9,026 nt of DNA, from contig CALATC010000086.1 in assembly GCA_937891475.1 (NCBI GenBank), forward strand, positions 1 to 9,026, in the 5' to 3' direction. Shown here in pieces: positions 1 to 5,895 of this stretch. The notes under the pieces were generated by a model. The model was given only the letters and a program-made list of their open reading frames with translations. It ran no database searches and was not told the DNA's origin. The stretch is from an uncultured Granulicatella sp. (lineage in GTDB: Bacteria > Bacillota > Bacilli > Lactobacillales > Aerococcaceae). Numbering within the stretch: position 1 is the stretch's first letter; each line of letters begins with the position of its first letter. The position numbers and the translations under genes were made by a program.

Positions 1-808
1 CTTTTTCGATTTTTTCTTCAGCATCCATACCATAGTCTGCTGCTAATAATTCAATCGCATCTTTCGATAATCCTTGGTTTAATGTTGCCATTACTCCTAA
101 TAAGAATAATTTTTTAATAATTTCTGCTGGTTCACGTTTAATCTTTTTAGCTAATTCAGCAACTGTCATTCCATCTGTATATACTAATACATCTGGTAAT
201 TCATGGAATTTACGTGCTGGAACTGCTGGTTTTTGTTCAGCATTTTTTTGTTGTTTACGATTATTTTTTTGATGACGATTTTTCTTATTAAAGTTTTCTT
301 GTTGATTACGTTCGCCACCACGTTTTTGATTTCCACGTTTGAAATCATTATTCTTTTTAGATTCACGATGATTTGAATATGATTCTTCATCACGTGACTG
401 ATGTTTTGGTCCTTTGTTTGCTACTTTTTCTTGTTTTTGCATAAATTCCTTCTTATGTCCATTTTTATTTTGATTTGGTTGATGATTTTTATCCTGTTGT
501 TTTGGTGAATGTGCTGGTTTATGTTCAGCTTTTTTCACTGCTTCTTTTTTAGCAGTTTCCTTTTTAGGTTGCGCTGCTTCTTTTTTTGCCTCTACTTTTT
601 TAGGCACAGGATTTTCTTTCTTTTCAACAACTTTTTTTGGAGCTTCTTTCTTTGTTGAAATTGAAGCTTTAATTGTTGCGATTTCTCCATCTTCCATTGT
701 TGACATATGGCTGTTATAACTAATGCCTAATTGTTTTGCTTTTTCGATAATGTCCTTACTAGGTAGTTTTAACTCTTTTGCAAGTTCATATACACGTGTT
801 TTTGACAT
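1..808 (-). CDS. infB: Translation initiation factor IF-2, N-terminal part (runs off the left edge)
   Basis: IF-2 is the GTPase that brings initiator fMet-tRNA to the 30S subunit and promotes subunit joining. Only about 269 N-terminal codons are in the window, so the GTPase domain is not visible. Residues 1 to about 51 (starting [20 protein letters not shown]) form the first IF2_N domain. A long low-complexity linker follows, rich in Lys, Gln, Asn and Ala with repeated KKEA-type units, as is usual for Firmicute IF-2. A second IF2_N-like domain ([20 protein letters not shown], then [11 protein letters not shown]) comes near residues 205-260. The ATG at 808-806 is preceded by GGAAGGTGA, which begins next to the ylxQ stop only 12 bases upstream, so the two genes are probably translationally coupled. 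It is the last visible gene of the rimP-nusA operon. The identification is firm; the protein is cut by the window, not truncated biologically. Confidence 0.96.
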   Translation of the reverse strand, partial: MSKTRVYELAKELKLPSKDIIEKAKQLGISYNSHMSTMEDGEIATIKASISTKKEAPKKVVEKKENPVPKKVEAKKEAAQPKKETAKKEAVKKAEHKPAHSPKQQDKNHQPNQNKNGHKKEFMQKQEKVANKGPKHQSRDEESYSNHRESKKNNDFKRGNQKRGGERNQQENFNKKNRHQKNNRKQQKNAEQKPAVPARKFHELPDVLVYTDGMTVAELAKKIKREPAEIIKKLFLLGVMATLNQGLSKDAIELLAADYGMDAEEKIEK

Positions 809-820
809 ACGTTCACCTTC

Positions 821-1147
821 CTATTCGTTCATATCGTTAAATCCTTTCATCTTCATAAGACTTTTTGTAAAACCTTGATCAGCAATTGCGATAATCGAAC
901 GTTGTTTTCCAATCGCCTGCGAAACTTCTTCCGTTGTAAATTGCTGAATAAAAGGGATTTCATAATATTCACATTTGTTTTTGATTTTCTTTACGGTATT
1001 CTCACTACTATTTGTTGTACAAATAACGAGATTCACTTTTTCTTTTTGAATACTTTGCAGTACTTGCTCTTCTCCAGATATTAGTTTACGAGCACGAGTC
1101 GCCATACCTAATAAATTGAGAGCTTTCTTTTTATCAATGCTTTCCAT
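821..1147 (-). CDS. ylxQ: L7Ae-family putative RNA-binding protein YlxQ
   Basis: A 108-residue protein of the L7Ae/L30e family, the kink-turn-binding fold of ribosomal proteins. It is the usual gene between rnpM and infB in Firmicutes. The family signature is visible at the start (LNLLGMATRARKLISGEE), followed by the N-T-x-x-K-x-I and C-E-x-x-x-I-P segment and a C-terminal T-x-E-E-x-x-x-A-I-G-K stretch. The reading frame opens 19 codons earlier at 1204, but those codons lie inside rnpM and do not resemble the family. I therefore choose the ATG at 1147-1145; a GTG directly before it (1150) is possible. The start overlaps the end of rnpM by 14 bases. Only a weak purine run (AAAAGAG) precedes it, so translational coupling is likely. 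The cellular role is poorly defined in general; ribosome or RNA binding is a family-based inference. Confidence 0.9.
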   Translation of the reverse strand: MESIDKKKALNLLGMATRARKLISGEEQVLQSIQKEKVNLVICTTNSSENTVKKIKNKCEYYEIPFIQQFTTEEVSQAIGKQRSIIAIADQGFTKSLMKMKGFNDMNE

Positions 1148-1436
1148 CACTAAATAACTCTTTTCTAGCTTTTTGGTGATCCACATATTGCAATAGTTCT
1201 TCATAGAAACTATCTGGGATTTCGATTTCTAATTGACGTTCAAATAAATGATTCTTCCATGCTTTTTCAACAAGAGTCGGTTCTAATGTAATATAAGCTC
1301 CTCTTCCATTGACTTTTCCAGTAGGATCAATTTGAGCGACACCTTCACTGTTACGAACAATCCGTACCAATTCCTTCTTAGGCATCATTTCTCCAGAAGC
1401 TATACAACGACGCATTGGAACTTTTCTTTTTTTCAT
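1134..1436 (-). CDS. rnpM: RNase P modulator RnpM (YlxR family)
   Basis: A 100-residue basic protein of the YlxR family (DUF448). In Bacillus subtilis the homologue has been renamed RnpM because it binds the RNase P RNA and modulates the enzyme. The family core is visible: K-x-P-M-R-R-C-I-A-S at residues 5-14, KKELVRIVR near 20-28, and the diagnostic GRGAYI near 44-49. Length is close to the family norm of about 90-100. The ATG at 1436 has a near-perfect AAGGAGG a few bases upstream, and the gap to nusA is 18 bases, so the two are cotranscribed. It ends with TGA at 1136-1134, inside the start of ylxQ. Function in this organism is inferred from family and position. Confidence 0.93.
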   Translation of the reverse strand: MKKRKVPMRRCIASGEMMPKKELVRIVRNSEGVAQIDPTGKVNGRGAYITLEPTLVEKAWKNHLFERQLEIEIPDSFYEELLQYVDHQKARKELFSDGKH

Positions 1437-1454
1437 AAGATGCCTCCTTAATGA

Positions 1455-2564
1455 TTATTCTTCAGTTTGAACTTCTTCACTTGAAACTTCTTCAACTGTA
1501 GATACTTCTGAATCTAATTGGTCTAAATATTCTTGGTAAGCTGATTCTGATTTAATATCAATACGGAAACCAGTTAATTTAGCAGCTAAACGAGCATTTT
1601 GTCCACGTTTACCAATTGCTAATGATAATTGATGATCTGGAACTACAACGATGCAGCTATTGCGATCTGAATCAAAATCTACTTTCACAACCTGTGCAGG
1701 ATTTAATGCATTAGCAATGTATACAGATGGATCTTCGTTCCATTCAACGATATCCATATTTTCACCATTTAATTCATTTACAATATTTTGAACACGTTGC
1801 CCACGAGGTCCAACGCAAGTACCAACTGGATCTAAGTTCGTATCTCTAGAACGTACCGCAACTTTCGCACGATCCCCAGCTTCACGAGCAATAGAAACAA
1901 TTTCTACAACTCCTTCGTAAATTTCAGGAACTTCTTGTTCAAATAAACGTTTTAATAAATCTGGATGTGTACGGCTTACGAAAATTAATGGACCTTTAGT
2001 TGTGTTATCAACTTTAGATACTAATACTTTAATACGTTGATCTGGTAAATATTCTTCTGTAGGAATTTGATCTTGTTTTGTCATTCCTGCAACAATTTTA
2101 CCTAAATTCACATATACATAACGGAAATCTTGACGGTCAACTACACCTGTCATAATTTCATTTTCGTATTCGATAAATTCATTATAAATATTTGTACGTT
2201 CAGCATCTCTTAAACGTTGCATAATCACTTGTTTCGCTGTTTGAGCAGCAATACGTCCAAAATCTTTTGGAGTTACTTCAAAACGAATTTTATCTCCGAC
2301 TTCATAAGCTTTATGTAATTCATGAGCTTCTTCAATACTCACTTCAAGCGTTGAATCAAATACATATTCCACAACTTCTTTTACTGCGTATACATGCATT
2401 TTTCCTTTTTTAGCATCAAATTCAACTTCAACATTTTGTGCTTGTCCATAGTTTTTCTTATAAGCAGAAACAAGAGCCGCTTCTAAAGCTGTAATGATAA
2501 CTTCTTTAGAAATCCCTTTTTCTTCTTCAAGAATATTTAATGCTTTAATCATTTCTTTACTCAT
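1455..2564 (-). CDS. nusA: Transcription termination/antitermination factor NusA
   Basis: A 369-residue NusA, which binds RNA polymerase near the RNA exit channel and modulates pausing, termination and antitermination. Domains in order: N-terminal polymerase-binding domain (about 1-125, with the conserved FGRIAAQTAKQVI near 102-114); S1 domain (about 135-200); KH1 (about 205-275, GPRGQR at 252-257); KH2 (about 295-345, GKRGQN at 318-323). After residue 345 there is only a short acidic tail ending EEVQTEE. There are no AR repeats, which is normal for Firmicutes and unlike E. coli. An AAAGGAG precedes the ATG at 2564. It lies 38 bases after rimP and 18 before rnpM. The leader upstream of rimP carries a terminator-like hairpin that may be a target of NusA feedback (see 3103-3130). 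Confidence 0.97.
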   Translation of the reverse strand: MSKEMIKALNILEEEKGISKEVIITALEAALVSAYKKNYGQAQNVEVEFDAKKGKMHVYAVKEVVEYVFDSTLEVSIEEAHELHKAYEVGDKIRFEVTPKDFGRIAAQTAKQVIMQRLRDAERTNIYNEFIEYENEIMTGVVDRQDFRYVYVNLGKIVAGMTKQDQIPTEEYLPDQRIKVLVSKVDNTTKGPLIFVSRTHPDLLKRLFEQEVPEIYEGVVEIVSIAREAGDRAKVAVRSRDTNLDPVGTCVGPRGQRVQNIVNELNGENMDIVEWNEDPSVYIANALNPAQVVKVDFDSDRNSCIVVVPDHQLSLAIGKRGQNARLAAKLTGFRIDIKSESAYQEYLDQLDSEVSTVEEVSSEEVQTEE

Positions 2565-2602
2565 AATGTGACTCCTTTGTCAAAAATGTTTCTAATTGAT
2601 TC

Positions 2603-3076
2603 CTAGAATTGAATCGCTAATCGAGCTTTTGCAATATTTTCACGCACAATCGTAACTGATTTTTTACGTGTTTTAATTTTCACTTCTAAAGTCACTGACT
2701 CATCAGTTACTTCCGTTAAAAATCCTTCTAAAAACTTCTCGCCTTCAACTTGTTGATAGAATGATAAATGAACATACTGTCCAATCGCTTCTTTCAAATC
2801 TTTCTCAGTTTTCAGAGGACGTTCAGCACCAGGAGAAGATACTTCAAGGAAATACGCTTGAGGAATCGGATCTGGATCTTGTGCATCTAATAATTCACTA
2901 AATTTTTCACTCATAAACGCACAATCATCTAAATCAATTCCACCTGGTTTGTCAAGGTAAAAACGTAAAAACCAATTTTTCCCTTCTTTTACAAACTCTA
3001 AATCGACTAATTCAAACCCTTCTGCTTCAATAACTGGCAAAGCGAGTGTTGAAACTAATTCTGCTACTTTACTCAT
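2603..3076 (-). CDS. rimP: Ribosome maturation factor RimP
   Basis: A 157-residue RimP (formerly YlxS/YhbC), needed for assembly of the 30S ribosomal subunit. The family pattern is clear. The N-terminal domain contains GFELVDLEFVKEGKNWFLRF followed by the Y-L-D-K-P-G-G-I-D-L-D-D-C stretch. The signature EVSSPGAERPLK lies at about residues 78-89. The C-terminal Sm-like beta domain contains LTEVTDESVTLEVK. Length matches the usual 150-160. The ATG at 3076 sits behind AAAGGAGG (3090-3083 on this strand). It is the first gene of the operon that continues with nusA, rnpM, ylxQ and infB, with its own promoter at 3187-3159. Confidence 0.96.
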   Translation of the reverse strand: MSKVAELVSTLALPVIEAEGFELVDLEFVKEGKNWFLRFYLDKPGGIDLDDCAFMSEKFSELLDAQDPDPIPQAYFLEVSSPGAERPLKTEKDLKEAIGQYVHLSFYQQVEGEKFLEGFLTEVTDESVTLEVKIKTRKKSVTIVRENIAKARLAIQF

Positions 3077-3102
3077 AGATAACCTCCTTTACATAACTGC
3101 GT

Positions 3103-3130
3103 AAAAAGAGTGAGCATTCCTGCTCACTCT
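3103..3130 (-). terminator. Terminator-like hairpin in the rimP-nusA leader (possible attenuator)
   Basis: Perfect 10-bp inverted repeat: on the minus strand AGAGTGAGCA, a GGAA loop (GNRA type), then TGCTCACTCT running directly into TTTTACGC. It lies about 22 bases after the predicted transcription start and about 13 bases before the rimP ribosome binding site, so it is within the operon's own leader. Shape and position fit an intrinsic terminator or attenuator. The T-tract is short (five counting the last stem base), so termination may be partial or depend on NusA. Confidence 0.75.
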
Positions 3131-3158
3131 CCTTTCCACGTCATCTTAATTCATAAAT

Positions 3159-3187
3159 AGTATAGCACAAATGAAAATATCAATCAA
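3159..3187 (-). promoter_or_regulatory. Sigma-A-type promoter for rimP-nusA-rnpM-ylxQ-infB
   Basis: On the minus strand: -35 TTGATT (3187-3182), a 17-base spacer ending TGTGC, then -10 TATACT (3164-3159). The TG one base before the -10 makes an extended -10. The start site is expected near 3152, giving a leader of about 75 bases. Spacing is ideal and both hexamers match well. Confidence 0.8.
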
Positions 3188-3211
3188 ACAAAACGCTCAA
3201 ACGAATGAGCG
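3186..3211 (-). terminator. Weak intrinsic terminator just upstream of the rimP promoter
   Basis: On the minus strand, CGCTCA, a six-base loop TTCGTT, TGAGCG, then TTTTGTTT. The 6-bp stem is short but GC-rich and is followed by a T-rich tract that runs into the -35 of the rimP promoter. It would end transcripts coming from the methyltransferase gene or from the structured element at 3262-3511. Strength is uncertain. Confidence 0.5.
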
Positions 3212-3391
3212 AAACAATAATGGGACTACTACCAAACTAACTAACAAGCTTAAATAGCACCCAAATAGGCAGACAGCGCAAAGCGCGCCTCTGCCACACG
3301 AAAAAACGTTAATGAGATTTCCGTACTCCACATCCTAAACGTACCCTAATATTATGACCGAAAAAACATGGGATTGGGCGCCGTTGTGAAA

Positions 3392-3422
3392 ATGAAAGTA
3401 CTCTGCACCAGAGTACTTTCAT
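3392..3422. repeat. Perfect 13-bp hairpin inside element A
   Basis: ATGAAAGTACTCT, loop GCACC, AGAGTACTTTCAT: a perfect 13-bp stem. On the minus strand it is followed by TTTCAC, so it could also act as a weak terminator for the methyltransferase operon. In element A it is the longest helix of the multibranched tail and has no counterpart in copy B. Confidence 0.8.
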
Positions 3423-3423
3423 A

Positions 3424-3458
3424 GGCAATTTTTGAGACCTTAGGCTCAAAAATTAGCC
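3424..3458. repeat. 10-bp hairpin with GGC/GCC clamp inside element A
   Basis: AATTTTTGAG (3427-3436) pairs with CTCAAAAATT (3445-3454) across an 8-base loop. GGC (3424-3426) and GCC (3456-3458) extend the stem beyond a single bulged A. No U-tract follows on either strand, so this is a structural hairpin and not a terminator. It is the middle of three adjacent hairpins. Confidence 0.75.
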
Positions 3459-3461
3459 ATG

Positions 3462-3480
3462 AGACTTGCTTCGCAAGGCT
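3462..3480. repeat. Small hairpin inside element A
   Basis: CTTGC, loop TTC, GCAAG, with AG/CT extending the stem past an A-G mismatch. It is the third hairpin of the enclosed tail domain. Short, so chance cannot be excluded on its own. Confidence 0.5.
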
Positions 3481-3517
3481 GCTGGCGGCCTCACAACATC
3501 AGAACAATCCCTATAAA

Positions 3518-4276
3518 CTATAATCTCGTTTGGTACATAAGTACCCCACTAGCAATCGCTACATTCAACGATTCCGCTTGACCAAACATAGGAATCTGAA
3601 TGATACAATCCGCAGATTCAATCAATTCGTCACGAACGCCATTTCCTTCATTTCCAACCACAATTGCGACAGAATCTCTGCCATTTAACCATTTGAAATC
3701 TTTAGCATCACGATGAAGTGCTGTTACCGCGATTGGAATATCATTTTCTTTTAACTTCTTATACACATCCATTAAATTCTCATGATAAATCGCTACGTGA
3801 AATTGGCTTCCTTGCATGGAACGAACGACTTTATCATTATATAAATCCACACAGCCTTCTCCTAACACAACAGCATCAAATCCTGCAGCATCAGCAGTAC
3901 GAATAATTGTTCCTAAATTACCAGGATCTTGGACAGCATCTGCTAAAAGATAACGTCCCTTAGGAACTTCAACCAATGTTTTCTTTTCTAATGGTACAAT
4001 CGCTAAAATACCTTGATTCGTTTGAGTCATCGATAACTTCTCAAACACTTCTTTAGAAACAAACATTGTAGGATAGCTTTTTGTCCATTTTTCATAAAGA
4101 TGAATCGTGTCCTCACTCACCACTAAACGTTGAATTTGAATATTGGATTGAATCGCTTCTTCTACCAAATGTTCTCCTTCTAATAAATAGGCTTCTAATT
4201 TTTTTCTACCTTTGGAAGTTTGTAACTTTTGATAATTTTTTACCATTGCATTTTGGTGCGAACGAATAATTTCCAT
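3518..4276 (-). CDS. TrmH/SpoU-family RNA 2'-O-ribose methyltransferase
   Basis: A 252-residue SPOUT-class enzyme predicted to transfer a methyl group from S-adenosylmethionine to a ribose 2'-OH in rRNA or tRNA. The N-terminal part (about 1-95) resembles the SpoU substrate-binding domain (EGEHLVEEA near 33-41, then a T-N-Q-G-I segment near 86-90). The catalytic SPOUT part carries all three motifs: motif 1 DPGNLGTIIRTADAAGF (117-133) with the conserved Asn and Arg; motif 2 VVGNEGNGV (206-214); motif 3 IPMFGQAESLNVAIASGVL (228-246), which forms the knotted cofactor site. Length and layout resemble Bacillus YsgA, but the exact target nucleotide cannot be read from sequence. The start has AAAGGAGA upstream. 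It is the last gene of the four-gene cluster, 11 bases after the 120-residue unknown protein. Confidence 0.92.
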   Translation of the reverse strand: MEIIRSHQNAMVKNYQKLQTSKGRKKLEAYLLEGEHLVEEAIQSNIQIQRLVVSEDTIHLYEKWTKSYPTMFVSKEVFEKLSMTQTNQGILAIVPLEKKTLVEVPKGRYLLADAVQDPGNLGTIIRTADAAGFDAVVLGEGCVDLYNDKVVRSMQGSQFHVAIYHENLMDVYKKLKENDIPIAVTALHRDAKDFKWLNGRDSVAIVVGNEGNGVRDELIESADCIIQIPMFGQAESLNVAIASGVLMYQTRL

Positions 4277-4287
4277 GTCCGTCTCCT

Positions 4288-4650
4288 TTATTGTTCCATC
4301 ATTACTCGGAACAGTTTTAATTGTTCTTTTTGATTTGAAAAATATTTAGAACGATGAGGGATTTCAAATTGAAATTTTTCTCCTTTAACCTCAAAACTGA
4401 ATTCATCATTTGATAAAAATTTCTTTTGATACTGTACTTTCTCTACTCGTTCAACAGGAAATAGTAGCGGTCTTGTATCAGAAAAAGTCGCATCATCTTT
4501 TAATTCAAAAAATACACATCCCATTGAAGACCAATAGCAAATAGCATTTTCTTCATGCCTTAGTCTTTTAACTTGAATTAACACAATTTTTTCTTCATAG
4601 GGTAAATGATATTCTTCTAAATAATTTTTCAAAAACTCCAATGTAAGCAT
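4288..4650 (-). CDS. Conserved-looking hypothetical protein, 120 residues
   Basis: I do not recognise this protein. It is 120 residues with no signal peptide, no hydrophobic membrane span and no obvious catalytic motif. The composition alternates charged and hydrophobic or aromatic residues in a beta-strand-like pattern (EEKIVLIQVKRL, CVFFELKD, EFSFEVKGEKFQFEIP), with a helical C-terminal end. That would suit a small cytosolic beta-rich domain. It is a real gene: a strong AAAAGGAG precedes the ATG, it starts 15 bases after the helicase stop and ends 11 bases before the methyltransferase start, and codon use resembles its neighbours. Being packed between an RNA helicase and an RNA methyltransferase hints at an RNA-related role, but that is only guilt by association. 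Confidence 0.8.
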   Translation of the reverse strand: MLTLEFLKNYLEEYHLPYEEKIVLIQVKRLRHEENAICYWSSMGCVFFELKDDATFSDTRPLLFPVERVEKVQYQKKFLSNDEFSFEVKGEKFQFEIPHRSKYFSNQKEQLKLFRVMMEQ

Positions 4651-4665
4651 CTAAGAAACTCCTTT

Positions 4666-5886
4666 TTACTTTTTCTTCCCTAATGACTTTTTAGGTTTAA
4701 AGGATTTTTTATCTTTTGATGGATAAGATTTTTTAGCGGATCCTTTTTTATCTTTTGGTTTATAAGGTTTCTTTTCCACTACTTTTTTCTTTTGAGCAAC
4801 TTGTAGTTGACTCGAATGAACTTGGAACGCTTCTAGTTTTGCATCATCTGGAATGAGTTTTTTCAAGTCTCTCACTTCTTTTTCTGTTACAAAACTAATG
4901 ACTAATCCATCTTTTCCCATTCTTCCCGTTCTTCCTGAACGGTGAGTATATATCTCTTTATTTTCAGGTAAATCATAATGAATCACGACTGGTAAGTCTT
5001 CAATATCTAATCCACGTGCTGCCACATCCGTTGTTAATAAAATAGGAACTTCTCCTTTTTTAAAGGCTTGAATCGCAGCTTTACGATTGATTTGATTTTC
5101 ATTACTCGTTAGTAACGCACAAGGAATATTATGGTATTGTAATTTCTCTGCTAAAATTCCTGCATTTGCCAATGAATTTACAAACACTAAGGCTTGATAT
5201 TCCTTCATATTGGCAAACTTTCTTAACAATTCATCTTTTTTTCGAATAGGAGATTCAATATACACATGTTTTACATTCCCATTTCCCGCCATTTTTTGTT
5301 CATTCTCTACCCATTTTGGTGTCATATTAATCCATTGGTGAATGGATTCTAATATTTCATTTTTAGTGGCTGAAAAACAAATCATTTGTCGTTGTGATGG
5401 ACATTTTTTAACGAAAGAACGAGTTTGTTCTAAATGTTCTTGCGCTAATAAATAATCCGCTTCGTCTAACACTAATGTTTCAACTTTGTGTAGCTTTAAT
5501 TTCTTTTGATTCGCTAACTCCGTTAATCTTCCTGGGGTTCCAACAACTAATTCTGGTTTTTTCTTTAAGTTTTCAATTTGTCGTTTTACATTTGCTCCGC
5601 CAGCTAAAACTAACATTGTTAGTTCTGGTAATTTCCATTCACGAATCACTTCACCAATTTGTTGTGCTAACTCTTGACTAGGTACTAAAATGACTGCTTG
5701 TAATTCATGATTGACTTCAATTTTTTCTAATAATGGTAATAGGTAAGCAAATGTTTTCCCTGTTCCAGTTGGAGAAACTGCTACAACATCTTCCCCATTT
5801 TGAATCAATTCCTTTGTTGCTTCTTGAATCGGTGTTAATGCTTTAAAACCTTTTTCATTCCATTTATTTTGAATATATTCTTTCAT
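4666..5886 (-). CDS. DEAD-box ATP-dependent RNA helicase
   Basis: A 406-residue DEAD-box helicase, expected to unwind RNA or remodel ribonucleoproteins using ATP. All core motifs are present: Q motif GFKALTPIQ (13-21), Walker A SPTGTGKT (38-45), Ia PSQELA (69-74), GG (96-97), Ib TPGR (117-120), II DEAD (141-144), III SAT (172-174), IV LVFVNS (233-238), V TTDVAARGLDI (285-295), VI HRSGRTGR (315-322). After residue about 365 there is a Lys-rich tail with KDKK units, a typical non-specific RNA-binding extension. It is shorter than CshA and closer in size to the CshB/YfmL group, but I cannot assign the subfamily. The ATG at 5886 follows AAGGAG that overlaps the stop of the broken oxidoreductase gene 9 bases upstream. 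Likely roles are ribosome assembly or RNA turnover, particularly in the cold. Confidence 0.95.
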   Translation of the reverse strand: MKEYIQNKWNEKGFKALTPIQEATKELIQNGEDVVAVSPTGTGKTFAYLLPLLEKIEVNHELQAVILVPSQELAQQIGEVIREWKLPELTMLVLAGGANVKRQIENLKKKPELVVGTPGRLTELANQKKLKLHKVETLVLDEADYLLAQEHLEQTRSFVKKCPSQRQMICFSATKNEILESIHQWINMTPKWVENEQKMAGNGNVKHVYIESPIRKKDELLRKFANMKEYQALVFVNSLANAGILAEKLQYHNIPCALLTSNENQINRKAAIQAFKKGEVPILLTTDVAARGLDIEDLPVVIHYDLPENKEIYTHRSGRTGRMGKDGLVISFVTEKEVRDLKKLIPDDAKLEAFQVHSSQLQVAQKKKVVEKKPYKPKDKKGSAKKSYPSKDKKSFKPKKSLGKKK

Positions 5887-5895
5887 AATTTCTCC

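Larger units (their letters stand above)
3262..3511. ncRNA. Candidate structured RNA element, copy A (dispersed repeat)
   Basis: This fills most of the 441-base non-coding gap between the methyltransferase and rimP. The head (3262-3389) matches a second copy at 8764-8891 in the same orientation. Identical blocks include ACAGCGCAAAGCGCGCCT, TGCCACACG, ACATCCTAAACGTA and ACATGGGATT. The head opens with a hairpin GGCAGA...TCTGCC (3268-3295) that has GCGC-AAA-GCGC at its tip. The tail is enclosed by two nested stems: GGGATTG (3370-3376) with CAATCCC (3505-3511), and GTTGTGA (3383-3389) with TCACAAC (3491-3497). Inside are three hairpins (3392-3422, 3424-3458, 3462-3480). The strand is not settled. 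On the minus strand the element starts 6 bases after the methyltransferase stop and is followed by a weak terminator, which favours minus. I know no family that matches; no coding potential is evident. Confidence 0.65.

Noticed and set aside
184..393. Open frame of 69 codons on the minus strand
   Set aside because: Lies wholly inside infB in another frame; the Ile/Asn/Lys-rich product reflects the Lys-rich linker codons of infB.
3262..3389. CRISPR array or CRISPR-related RNA
   Set aside because: There is a single unit per site with no regular repeat-spacer spacing, and no cas-like gene is in the window.
3392..3422. 13-bp hairpin as the main terminator of the methyltransferase operon
   Set aside because: Only TTT then C follows the stem on the minus strand, and it sits inside the larger nested structure of element A. 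Kept as a structural helix, with weak terminator activity possible.
3262..3511. Element A as an insertion sequence or transposon end
   Set aside because: No transposase fragment, no matching target-site duplication and no terminal inverted repeat at the outer ends of the head were found. The outer inverted repeat encloses only the tail, not the whole element. Not excluded for a MITE-like origin.
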